Origin: Anastrepha obliqua
Lineage: Eukaryota > Arthropoda > Insecta > Diptera > Tephritidae
Assembly: GCF_027943255.1 (NCBI RefSeq)
Contig: NC_072895.1
Location: 28,370,001 to 28,434,000, forward strand
DNA: 64,000 nt
Direction: 5' to 3'
Below, piece after piece: positions 24,806-35,696 of the stretch. The position numbers and the translations under genes are program-made. A model generated the notes under the pieces. It saw only the letters and a list, made by a program, of their open reading frames with translations, had not been told where the DNA came from and searched no databases. The number at the start of each line of letters is the position of its first letter. Position 1 is the first letter of the stretch.

Positions 24806-25106
24806 CGTACACATTTTTTGAGAGTTTGGCCGAGCTTTTCCTCCTGTTTGTGGCGTGCGTCTTGATTTTATTTCACAAATGGAGGAACCTACACTTAGAA
24901 GCCGACTCCGAACGGTGAATATTTTTTATGAGGAGCTTTTTCATGGCAGAAATACACTCGGAGGTTTGCCATTGCCTGCCGAGGGTCGACCGCTATTAGA
25001 AAAAACTTTTTCTTAATTTTGGTGTTTCACCGAGATTCGAACCAATGTTCTCTCTCTGAATTCCGAAAGGTACTCACGCACAAACCCATTCAGCTACGGC
25101 GGCTTT
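24806..25106 (-). mobile_element. tRNA-derived SINE, copy 4 (most complete head)
   Basis: Minus-strand copy with a full tRNA-like head: box A TAGCTGAATGG (25086-25096) and box B GGTTCGAATCT (25033-25043). The conserved body follows and ends near ATGTGTACG at 24806. It gives the best view of the Pol III promoter in this family. Confidence 0.88.
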
Positions 25107-25782
25107 TGTCCTGGTGAATAGTTACAAAAATATTTTTTTAAGAACCTGGATGCATTTTCGTTGTGCGTATAATTCTTTAAATATTAAGTTGATATTTTTG
25201 AAATTTTTTTTGATGCATTTGATAGTCGCACGGCATACTAATAGAAATTTAATTTGTTTGTACGTAAAAACAAATGTCTTAATATTTCCGTTTTACGAGC
25301 TACTCTTCTAGAATATCTTGAGGAACTGGTTTCAGAGCTTGCATAGGCAACTTTTATCTTGAATATTTCAGACATAGAATCGATTTTCGCAACTTTTATG
25401 CTCGATATTTTTTGGGTTACACAGTGATACCGCAGGAAATCCCAGTTTCTATATGAAGTCGGATAGTCGGAACTTTTTGGTATGAGAAAAGAGATCAATA
25501 ACTACTTGACAGGCTAACCCCTCACTTGAGCCGGAAATCACTTGAAATTTTCGCTATTGTGGAATATGGAATTCAAATCGATAGTAAAGCATTAAGTATT
25601 CATCCATATCTGGGTTGAAAATTGAAAGTAAACTACACAAAACTTTAACGGTGTTTGGTTGCACACATCGGCAAGTTGATTGATTTGGAACTCACAACTA
25701 AAACGAGCTCGCGACTTCGCTTGCTGTAATCATTTCCCTACTTTGTATATGCCGCTATTACCGCAGACCGTTTATTACTCGT

Positions 25783-25855
25783 TCAGTTAGTCAGTCAATC
25801 AGCCAGTCAGCCAGTCAGTCAGCCACTCAGTCAGTCAGCCAGTCAGTCAGTCAGC
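25783..25855. repeat. (CAGT)n-type microsatellite
   Basis: Imperfect tandem CAGT/CAGC units over about 70 bp. Confidence 0.85.
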
Positions 25856-28240
25856 TAATGCATAGTCACATTGACACATATCCGATACATATTTAGACAC
25901 ACACACAAACACCAACCACCCACCACTAAGCCGCACAAATATTTGATGCTGCTTTTGTGGAGCAAACAACGAATGCCAAGTAGCTCTCAACTCTGCACTT
26001 TAGCGCAAATGTGACTCAAATTCACACGACTGAATGCGACTCAATGTGTGCGTCTCTACTCAACTCCACTCTAATTTATTTTTACTCTTCCGCACTCGAC
26101 TTCGCTTTATGCTCAGCACTTCTTTACTTTTGCTCTGGTGCGTGCGCTAAACCTAAGAATAGCAACATTGCGTTGCATTGTTGTTGGAATTTGGCTGTGC
26201 TACAAGCAGTGGTAGGCATTTGGTGGAAACATTTAGTGGCCACTCTGGAGCCGCTAAAATTATGCGCTGACAGCCGATAGCCGACCGATTGTTGTGCACT
26301 GGGTGACTCTACTAAGTGACTACTCTCGTATAGACTCGATATTCCCCAACTGTGATAATTTTTCATGTACATTTGTGGCGCTCCAACACCAGCGCTAATT
26401 TTTGTGTATGTATATGGCAAAAGGATATATGGAGCTTTACATGTTCATATATACATACATATATATTTGTATGGCCACATGCGTATGTATGTATGTAATA
26501 CACACGATACACTATCAGATGTAGGTTGCTGTAATTTATAATAAATTTCGTGTTTGCCTTCAATCGATAGACATCACACACCTCCACGCTGGATTGAGTT
26601 AATACAATGAACCTGCACTACTTGCGCTCTGCTCTACGCTACTTACGCCCTCTTGCCGCTGTGACGAGTGCATATACACACACAGTCACAGACACACAAA
26701 CAGAGGCACACTACCGCGCTCGCTGCTCTGCTCTGCTGGCCACTCAACGGCGCCAACGGTAAGTGCCTTGGCGTTTAAGAAATGTAACTTTTGCTTGTCG
26801 TTGTCGCATCTTGCGCTCCAACGCCTAAAATTATGCATGCACACGCATTTAATGTAATCAGTGAATACTCTTGTACATACACACACATACATATACATGT
26901 GTGTGTACATATGTAGGTCTGTGCATGAAAATGTGCTTAACATAGTAGCACAGTTTTGCAGCGCCTGGTTTTAAGACCTCAGGCGTTCGCTTGATCAAAA
27001 TTGTGCAGGTAAAGATTTAATAATTTTTTTTTTTTAATTTTCTTAAACTCTGTGCTTTTATCGTTTCAGTTTTAATATCTTTAAATAAATTAATTTCAAA
27101 AAATTATTATTATTTTTTTTTTTTTCATATATTTTTATCAGTTCACGCATGCAACCGATTTCGGGAAATCTATTTTTAGTCACACAACAAACAAGTAAGC
27201 CACGTCTGTGTATGCTGTGCGCGCTGTGTTGTTGGTGTGCGCTTGCAGGCGTAATGAATTTTTCCAACATTTTCAACATCACTTCGCGTTAACTCGCACT
27301 CACTTTTCTGTACCTAGAAAACTCCCTCCTGCCACTTTACTTCGTCGCCGCCTTCGCGCTGCACTCCAGTTTTCACATCACTTGCGTGGTCATTACACCG
27401 TTTTCTCTGTTATACCCAACAAAATTTTCACGTTAATTTTTTTCACTCATTCAATTCTTTGCAAAGAATTTTTCGGCTACATTTTTTTCGTTATTGAAAT
27501 TTTGGTAAAATTTTTTGTTTCTTTTTTTGGTAAGCGTAACCACTTAGTAAAAATTTTCCTCCATTACACCTTCGTCTTCTATTTTCTTCAATTTTTTTTT
27601 TTTTGGTTTTTTGTAAATTTCTTAATTCATATACCTTTTGTGTGATTTTTGGTGGGTTGCACAATGCATTCGTTTCGTTTTGTTGCTGCTAAACTGCTTT
27701 ATCGGAATTTTTCACATTTGAACACAATTTTTGAATGAATTTTTTATGTTTTCTACACTGCCGTATACACTTTTTCTGCATTTACTACCAAATTTATATA
27801 TACATTTTTCTACTTAGGCCCTCTGTGCGCCTCTTGCCCTCTGCTGCACCACTAGTTTTAGTACAATACAAAAAAAATTATTATCCACCCAATTGTGCGG
27901 CACCGTTAGCCCGATTTTGACGCCGTTTTCCAACTAACTACCCTTAAGAACTGAACTCAAATTCGGCAAACTGCTACTGTTATACCCAAAAGTATTGAAT
28001 CGCGGTCGTCGTCGCTGTACCACTCGCCTTACGCCTTACGTCTTTTGCCGTTTGCCATTCAACTCGTGTAGCCGAATCATCGGGAAAAGCCCGTTTAGTG
28101 AAAGCATTTTTTGTTGAGTAAAACTTTTCACTACGCGCATGGAGCGCACTAAGCACTCAGACACTAGCCACTAGCACGGCATGAAGAAGAGTAGAGTAGT
28201 TTTGCATGAGACAAAACATCGATACGAAATCAGTTGAGCA

Positions 28241-28269
28241 TCAGCAGCAACAGCAACAGCAACAGCAAC
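28241..28269. repeat. (CAGCAA)n microsatellite
   Basis: Tandem CAG and CAA units of the kind that encode polyglutamine elsewhere. No supporting gene here. Confidence 0.85.
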
Positions 28270-29094
28270 ATGAATAAGCACGCAATAACAATAACTACAG
28301 CAAAGACTAACAACAACACCAGCTATCGATATCCACACACACACCTATCACTTTCAAACCGCCCGCTCTGTTTAGCTAGAGAAGAGTGTATTGAAATTAT
28401 GCTAAGCGCGTATATGCTCGCACATGACACGGCTCTTGCACTCTCACAGCCACACGCACGCATAGAGAGAGTATGGCGTATGTGTCATTTGTACCATGCG
28501 CTTAGTTGCTGTTGGTAATGGCACTTGTAATCAATGAAATGTGGCGCCAGCGTATTGCCGCAGGATATCAGGCGGTCTCACGCACTCGCTCACCCCAAGC
28601 AGCAACAAAGCAAATTTAACGGTTTACTCACTCTCTCTATCTCTCTTAGTGCTAATAAGTACTCTCTACTCACATTGCGCTGGTGGCACACATTTGTGTT
28701 GGGTGGGTGGGTGTAAGGGTTGTGAGGTGCGCGGTGTGTGTAGGTATTTTGTTGCTAATAGTACGAAAATTCCATTAGAAGTGGAAATAGCAAAAAGAAA
28801 GTAAGGCAAATAGCGAATGACAAATAGCAAATAGTAAAATTGTGGAAGTAGTTTGTGTGAGTATTCGCATTGGAATTCATGTTGAAACTTAGTGCTGGCA
28901 ATGCCGGCAGCTGTGGGTAGAAAAGATGGATTGAAGGAATGTAAAGTGCAATCAAGTGTGTAGAAAACCGGTTAACAGTTTATGCAGATTTTTTGTTGGA
29001 TTTAAAAAAAATTTATAAAACATTTTATTTTATATTGCTCTCGCTTTTCTTTGTTGTAGTCTTCAGCGTAGAAAATTAGAAAAATTCGAAAGCT

Positions 29095-29520
29095 TAAATG
29101 AAGAAAAACCATCTTGTGAACTGTCTCAGGGTTCCTGGGCATGAAAACATAGAGTAAAATGAAATTGCCAATGAGCTTGCCAGAAAGGGGTCGACAGAAC
29201 TGGTTTCAGATGTCTCCATATCTGGCATCGGCGTCTCCTTGACAGCTTTCAACTTACTTCTTAAAAAGCCCAAGACAGACGAAGTTCTATCCCATAGTGT
29301 GTTATTTCAAAGACACTTTAACCTCTGTCCAACAGAAGCAGGACGATTAAAATGTTGGGTATTTCCCGCCATTTAATTTGCAAACTCCTAGCGGTATTCA
29401 CCGCCCACTGGGTGATCGGAAGTCATGTGGAGAAGCTTGAACTTCCATACAACTCCCATTACTTCTTCTTTATTTGCCAATTCGATTCCGAATATAGGCG
29501 ATCATATAATTTATGCAATA
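29095..29520 (+). pseudogene. LINE RNase H C-terminal fragment
   Basis: Reads NCLRVPGHENIE, a stop, NEIANELARKGSTELVSDVS and then AFNLLLKKPKTDEVL. Matches the RNase H end of the same LINE type as 5.5 and 44.6 kb. Truncated just before the Helitron at 29572. Confidence 0.72.
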
Positions 29521-29571
29521 GATATTACAATTAAATATCGAATTACAAAAATATTTCACGTTTAATATAAA

Positions 29572-31308
29572 TCTATATATAAAAGTAAGTCATGTTAGTT
29601 ACACTAAGACGGCTGAACCGATTTGGCTGAACCGATTTGGCTGAAAATTGGTGGAGAAGTAGCTTAGAACCAGGAGACGGACATAGAATACTTTTTATCC
29701 CATTCGAGCACGTTTCCGTGAAGTCAGTATAAAATGTGGTATAACAAAAACGCATCTGATATGGAATAACAAAACGGAAATGACAGCTAAACGTAATTTT
29801 GCCTATGGTTGAGTAGAAAATTTGATAATATAAGTTTTGTCAGAAATATATAATCACAGTAATTTGTATTCTCTTTGAATCATCATTATCAATGCTGCGA
29901 TCAAGACAAAGCCGTAATGCAAGAAGGATACGAAACATTGTGAATGAATGAAACGACTGAAGAAGCACAAGGAATTGCCCGTGAAGAGCGCCGCGTTAGT
30001 ATGGCTCGACTTCGTGCTTCTCAATCACAAGAGCAAAGCGAGGCAGCCCGTGAAACTGCTCGGTTGGCTATGCGAAATCGTCGAGCGAATAACAGAGATC
30101 AACAAGCTAACGGTGCACCATTAGCTTCGACGCACAAGAAGAGAATTAGAATAGAAGTGCAGATTTGAATCGAGCAGCGTTTCGATATGATTGCAACACT
30201 GATTACTGCTTGCATCCTAGTGTTTGCATTGGGCCAATCAACGTTGTTTGCGAGTATTGTGGCGCATTGAAGTTTTCCGGAGAAACGCCCGGATTGTGCC
30301 TTATTGGAAGAGTGAAATTGCCATTATTGACTTTTTTGGAGGCGTAATGATTTTACTATATGGCGACTTCCGCCAAACACTGCCAGTAAATCCAAGATCA
30401 AAGGCTGCAGACGAAATCGAATCATTGGCGCTATGTGAAGACATGAGAGTTGCATTAATTAATGATACATCTACTGAAGATTTCTCTGAGGAATTACTGA
30501 CTATCGGTAATGGTCGAGTATCTGTCGACGAATCGAGCGAATGGATTTCATTTCCTCAGAATTTCTGTAACTTTGTCTCATCGAAAGACGAACTTATCAA
30601 TAAAGTATTCCTTACCATCATTAAACACTACAAAAATAATGAATGGTTGAGTGAGCGAGCAATTTTAGCGGCTAAGAATAAAGATGTAAATGCCCTAAAC
30701 TACATAATTCAAAATGATATCATTGGAACAATGCTTTCATTCAAATCCATTGACTGTGTAACAAATGAAGATGAAGCCACCAACTATCCAATTGAATTTT
30801 TAAACTCCTTGGATGCGCCTGGCTTACCACCGCACAATTTACTCCTAAAAGTTGGCTCTGTAGTAATCATGCTTCGAAACATAAGCACACCAAAACTTTG
30901 CAACAGCACGCGTTTGGTGGTAAATAAATTGATGAACAATGTGATTTACGCGTCAACACTCAAAGGAAAATTCGAAGGTGAAGAAGTTCTCATTCCGAGG
31001 ATCCCGATGATCCCAACCGATCTTCCGTTTGAGTTTAAAAGACTTCAATTTCCGATCCGTCTTGCATTCACCATGATCACTAACAAATCACAAGGCCAAT
31101 CCTTGAAAGTTTGTGGTCTGAATCTAGAAAATCAATGTTTCTCACATGGTCAATTATATGTGGCATGTTCACGGGTCGGAAAACCATCTGCGTTGTTTGT
31201 TCTTGCACCTGATAATAAAACAAAAAATGTCGTGTATAACAAGGTGCTTAACTGAAGAGTGCTTTTTTATTGCCTCTAGGGCGGAACAAAGTTCGCCGGG
31301 TCAGCTAG
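29572..31308 (+). mobile_element. Helitron 1, internally deleted
   Basis: Rolling-circle transposon. The 5' end is TCTATATATAAAAGT (29572) after a host A. The 3' end is a GC-rich hairpin (GGCGGAACAAAGTTCGCC) followed by GGGTCAGCTAG, ending in CTAG at 31308 with a host T at 31309. Insertion between A and T with no target duplication is the Helitron signature. The body keeps an N-terminal zinc-finger-like segment (INVVCEYCGALKFSGETPG, near 30237-30290) and the helicase C-terminus. The Rep nuclease and first helicase half are gone. Confidence 0.92.
30224..31255 (+). pseudogene. Helitron 1 helicase (C-terminal part)
   Basis: A 343-residue frame whose first residues are out-of-frame zinc-finger sequence. 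From about residue 40 it is Pif1-like helicase: LLYGDFRQTLPV (motif III type), the middle TLKGKFEGEEVLIPRIPM, then FPIRLAFTMITNKSQGQSL (motif V) and QLYVACSRVG (motif VI). The Walker A and B motifs are absent, so it cannot hydrolyse ATP. The frame is otherwise open to its stop, which suggests a recent origin. Confidence 0.88.
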
Positions 31309-31386
31309 TTTGTTATAATTTCATGATAAAGGTCTCGATTTCTCGCTGTCTCCAATAAAGTTCCTGCATTGCCGATTCCAGTCCAA

Positions 31387-33380
31387 TCTTATATATAAAA
31401 ATGGAGACGTTTTTTTGTGTTCGTTAGTCGCCGATTCACGCCTAAACGCATTCACTGATTTCAATCAAACTTTCACAGATCATTGGTATTAGTCCATAGA
31501 TGGTTCATGTGAAGTTTTAAAGAAATCGGTAAAAGTATGCGTGCGTTGTGTAAGTGTGAAAAATACAATATTTGCGTGTTTTCCTTATACGGACATTACG
31601 TATACGGAATGAGAATACACGCAAACGAATAGAATATTCACAGACATGAATAACATTGTTTCGATGTTGAGTGACGTATGCGACTGTATTATTCGTAACG
31701 CAATAGTTGTCCTCTCTTTTCTTTCCTTTTTATGCATGCGTGACACGGCATCAAAGCACATTGCTTTCTTTTAAACTGGAAAAATATTTTGAGCTTCATT
31801 TGAACGTTTTATGATTTAGATAAAATAAAAATTCGTTAAATATATTTGATTCCATTAATAACCATAAGCCTGTATTTTTCGAAGTTCAAAGTTTTTGTTC
31901 AAATATTGAAACGTTTACTTAAATTAAATGTTAAATACATATATATAAATGCGCAAATGTAAAAGTTCAGATGGATTTAAAATATACGAAAATATTCAGC
32001 GGTTGAATCCATACATTTTTTGAAATCCATCAATATGGATCGACAGTCGCCATAAATATTCTTTTAAAAAATAAAATGTGTTAATTTGATGGTAGCTCGA
32101 GTATTAAGATCAGGTTTCTATTAGTATAACTTTGTTCATGGGTTTGAGTAATTTTTTTGTGGTGAAAGTCTAAAACCAAAAAAAAAAACGCGAAAGCCGA
32201 CGAGCAAATTAATTGTGTGGGATGAATGTACAATGGGACATAAAAAATCAGTAGAAGCATTGGATAGAACTTTCAAAGATTTACGTAATGATCAAGAAAT
32301 ATTCGGTGGCGCTTTAATATTATTGTCTGGTGATTTTCTTCAGACTTTGCCAGTAATTCCCCGTTCAACACCAGCAGATGAATTAAAATCATGTTTAAAG
32401 ACATCCCATTTATGGAGGCACGTAAAAACTTTGACTTTGAAAACAAATCTGCGAGTTTATTTGCAAAATTATGCATCGGCTGACGAATTTTCAAGACAAC
32501 TTCTGAAGATAGGAAATGGACAAATTCTTATTGATGCTGCTACTGGCTTAATCACTTTGCCAGATAATTTTTGTAATTTCGCACACACAAAACAAGAATT
32601 AGTTTCAAGTGTTTTTCCAAATATTGCGCAAAATTATCAAAATCACAATTGGTTAGCTGAAAGGCAATACTGGCTGCGAAAAGTAAGGATGTTGGTCAAT
32701 TGAATGCGAATATTTTAAATGATGTGCCTGGTGAGATTATAACATTTAAATCAATTGATACAGTTATAAATCAAGATGACGCTATAAATTATCCAACAGA
32801 ATTTTTAAATTTCTTGGATTTACCTGGACTGCCGGCTCATCGCTTACAATTGAAAGTTGGTGCACCAATTATTTTACTTAGAAATTTTAATCAGCCTCCA
32901 TTGTGTAACGGAACAAGATTAGCAGTCAAAAAGGTCATGAAGAATCTTATTGAAGAAACAATTTTAAAAGGAAAATTAAAAGGTGAAGACGTATTGATTC
33001 CGCGTATTCCGCTGACTCCACCAGATTTAGCTTTTGACTTCAAAAGATTGCAATTTCCAATACGTCTTGCATTTGCAATGACAATAAACAAAACACAAGG
33101 AATTGACTTAGAATATCCATGCTTCTCCCACGGACAATTATATGTATCATGTTCACGCGTAGGTAAGCCATCAGTTCTGTTTATTTATACCACAACTCAG
33201 AGCAAAACAAAAAATGTACAATAGTTTACGCAAAGGCTTTGTGTTAGTTTGAGTTTAAAATTGACATTAATTTTATATTGTAAAAAAAGAATAAATACGC
33301 ATAGAGTGAATTTAAATCGAGTGTTCATTGTTCATTTCTAATTTTGAAATGCCTAGCGAAGCAGGCAGAGGGTCCGCTAG
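31387..33380 (+). mobile_element. Helitron 2, internally deleted
   Basis: Starts TCTTATATATAAAAATGG at 31387 after a host A. Ends with a short hairpin (TGCCTAGCGAAGCAGGCA) and then GAGGGTCCGCTAG at 33380, before a host T. It lies 78 bp downstream of Helitron 1 in the same orientation, but its ends and coding sequence differ, so it is another family. The 5' half (31400-32200) is non-coding. Confidence 0.9.
32215..33224 (+). pseudogene. Helitron 2 helicase (frameshifted)
   Basis: Pif1-like helicase part: VWDECTMGHK (Walker B-like DE, 32214), LLSGDFLQTLPVIPRST (motif III), then a one-base frameshift near 32670 (RQYWLRK against the expected RAILAAK). The second frame (32700-33224) has ILKGKLKGEDVLIPRIPL, IRLAFAMTINKTQG and QLYVSCSRVG. 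About eight residues are missing after KTQG. Walker A is not present. Inactive. Confidence 0.88.
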
Positions 33381-33384
33381 TGTC

Positions 33385-35245
33385 TTATACAATATTTCTC
33401 AGCCAGGATAGTTGTTTTCTGCCTATGCCTCGTTTGCCTTCTATTTTTCCTTGCAGGATTAGTTGAAGTACGTGATATTTGTCGATTCTCATAATATGAC
33501 CCAAATACGCAGCTTTTCTTCTTTTTATGGTGGTTAGTAATTGTCGATCATGCTGAATTCTACGCAACACTTCAGCATTTGTTACTCTCTCTGTCCAGGG
33601 TATTCTAAGAATTCTTCTATACATCCACATTTCAAATGCTTCTATTTTATTCATTTCAGTGGTTTTAAGGGGGGAGCCTGGTTTATGAGGTCTAAAAATT
33701 GCATCTCTTTGCAATTTTTTTTTAAGGAAAAAATTAATTTAGCTCTGCAAAGTTTTTTCTATCTTTTAATGAACATTTAAAAAGTATAAAAAATGTTTGT
33801 ACTGGTTAAAATAAGTTGAAAAAAATGTTTAACACAGAAATTAGTAGAGCGCTGCAACGCTGGAGTTTCCGTACAAGATACAGCTCGTAATTATTATCTA
33901 AAGCAAAAAATTCAAATGGATTTCTAATTATCATGATTTTTTATTCTAGATGAACTAAGAAAACTGAGAGAAATTCCAAAATTTCAACTTTTTGGAGGTT
34001 TTAAAGAAAAAATGCCTTTCTCTAAAAAAAAATTCACTTAACTTGGTATAAAAATCTTGAAAAAATTTTATTTTATCTATTTTGTTAGTTCAAATACTAG
34101 AAGAGAATTTAATACTGAAGGGAACAAGCTATGATTCATTTCAAAAGGTTCATTAGTTTTTTTTCGTTCATGTACGCCAATTCAAAGAAATCATAAAAAT
34201 GAAAAGTCGAGAAAAGAAGATAAAGTTTGTACTATAGCTGTCCGGTCACAGCGTAACTACCTAACGCTCGCCTACCTTTGGCTTTGTATCTACGGAAATA
34301 TTAAGAATTAGGCTCTGTAACTTTGTGTGAATATTCTGAAATATATTAGGAATCGCTTAAAACGAAAAAAAAAAATTAATTTTAAAAAATTTGTTTACCT
34401 TATAAACCAGGCTCCCCCCTTAATGGTCCATATCTCCATAGCATACAGAAGTACAGACAGCACGCAACATTTAACGAATCGAAATTTTAATTTAATATTG
34501 AAGTCATGACTATTAAGAACCTTTTTGTACTTAGGGAATGCAGCCCTAGAAATTCCAATTCGAGCTTTTATTTCTTTTGAAGAATTCCAATTTTCGTTAA
34601 TCCAGCAACCTAAGTATTTGAAATTTTTTACTCTTTCTATGGGCATGTCATTAATTGTTAAGCTTGTGTCAAGACAGGTGTTTTTTCTGCTGACAATCAT
34701 ATATTTAGTTTTATTAATATTGATTTTTAAACCGAAGTTTTTACTGCAACGCGCAACAACATTGACTAGCTCCTGTAGTCCACTTAGACTGTCTGATAAG
34801 AGAGTTGTGTTGTCAGCGTATCTGTTGTTGTTAATGTTTGTCCCATTTACTTTAATGCCAGTTTCTAATCCTTGGAGTGCTCCTTGAAAGATTCTTCCGG
34901 AGTATATGTTAAATAGCAATGGTGAGAGAATACATCCTTGTCTAATCCCTCTTAGTATAGGTATAGCGTCTGTTGTTTCGTTGTTTATGTTAACTTCTGC
35001 AGTTTGCTGCCAATAAAGATTGCGTATACATTGAATTTCTTTTGTATCGATATCCATGTTTTGTAGAATCTCAATGAGGTTATCGTGCTGAACAGTGTCA
35101 AACGCTTTTTCATAATCTATGAAACACATAAACACATCTTTTTGGACGTCTCTGCAATTTTCAACTAATACTTGAATACAAAATAGCGCTTCACATGTGC
35201 CCATGCCTTCTTTAAATCCGAATTGTGTTTCTCCCATTGCTTTTA
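33385..35245 (-). pseudogene. LINE reverse transcriptase (RTE-like), split by a TTAA element
   Basis: Minus-strand non-LTR retrotransposon. The 5' part (34424-35245) has TQFGFKEGMGTCEALF, FIDYEKAFDTVQHDNL, IRQGCILSPLLFNIYS and NNNRYADNTTLL, with YADD changed to YADN. It ends at AMEIWTIK, directly at the element boundary. The 3' part (33385-33664) continues TTEMNKIEAFEMWMYRRILR and ends QLSWLRNI. Removing the insertion with one TTAA rejoins the frame exactly. Similar C-termini occur in insect LINEs labelled endonuclease-reverse transcriptase. Confidence 0.85.
33669..34419. mobile_element. Non-autonomous element with TTAA target duplication
   Basis: Inverted ends GGGGGGAGCCTGGTTTAT (33669) and the complement of the same sequence (ending 34419), flanked by TTAA at 33665-33668 and 34420-34423. 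The 751-bp interior is AT-rich with no transposase. A TTAA duplication occurs in piggyBac, Kolobok and some Sola elements. Ends starting GG fit Kolobok better than piggyBac, which usually starts CC. The superfamily is not certain. Confidence 0.85.
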
Positions 35246-35640
35246 TTTGCTGCGCTATGTCTATGTTACCGTAAAGCTCATACAGCTCATCGTTCCATAG
35301 ACTAAAATACTCGCCGTCACCTACGTGCAAAGGTCCAAAAATCTTACGCAGAATCTCTCTCTCTCAAACATTCGAGTTTTTGCCCCATATCATTTGGGGG
35401 GCATAATGAGAGCCTTGTAGAGTGTTACTTTGGCTCGTCGAGAGAGGACTTTACTACTAAATTACCTACATAATCCAAAGTAGCTTTTGTTGGCAAGAGA
35501 GATTCTCCTTTTGATTTCAAGGCTTCCATTGTCATCGGTGTTAATGTTGGTTCTTAGATAAAAAAGTCTCTTACAAGCTCGAAATCGTAACTGTCAACAC
35601 CGGGCTTGCCAGTTTACAATCGAACGACGCCTTTGTTCTT
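35246..35640 (-). pseudogene. LINE C-terminal fragment of a different family
   Basis: Reads DSYDFELVRDFF near 35590, ILRKIFGPLHVGDGEYFSLWN near 35340 and NDELYELYGNIDIAQQIKA near 35265. This is the RT C-terminus of the ILRKIFGP type. It runs in frame into the RTE-like RT at about 35245, a chance in-frame join of two LINE pieces. Confidence 0.75.
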
Positions 35641-35696
35641 CAGCAATATTTTTAGGACTTGCTCGACCCAGGTATTCGGATAGCCTTATATAACTA

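Larger units (their letters stand above)
25107..29090. other. Gene-free, microsatellite-rich DNA
   Basis: Almost 4 kb with no recognisable transposon or coding domain. There are CAGT repeats near 25783, TACA/TATG repeats near 26450-26500 and 26875-26915, T-rich stretches at 27020-27130 and 27420-27630, and CAGCAA repeats near 28241. The frames at 27208-27645 and 28234-28518 are low complexity. This may be host intergenic or intronic DNA. Confidence 0.5.

Noticed and set aside
27208..27645. 145-residue frame
   Set aside because: T-rich hydrophobic translation with no conserved motif and no supporting splice or start context.
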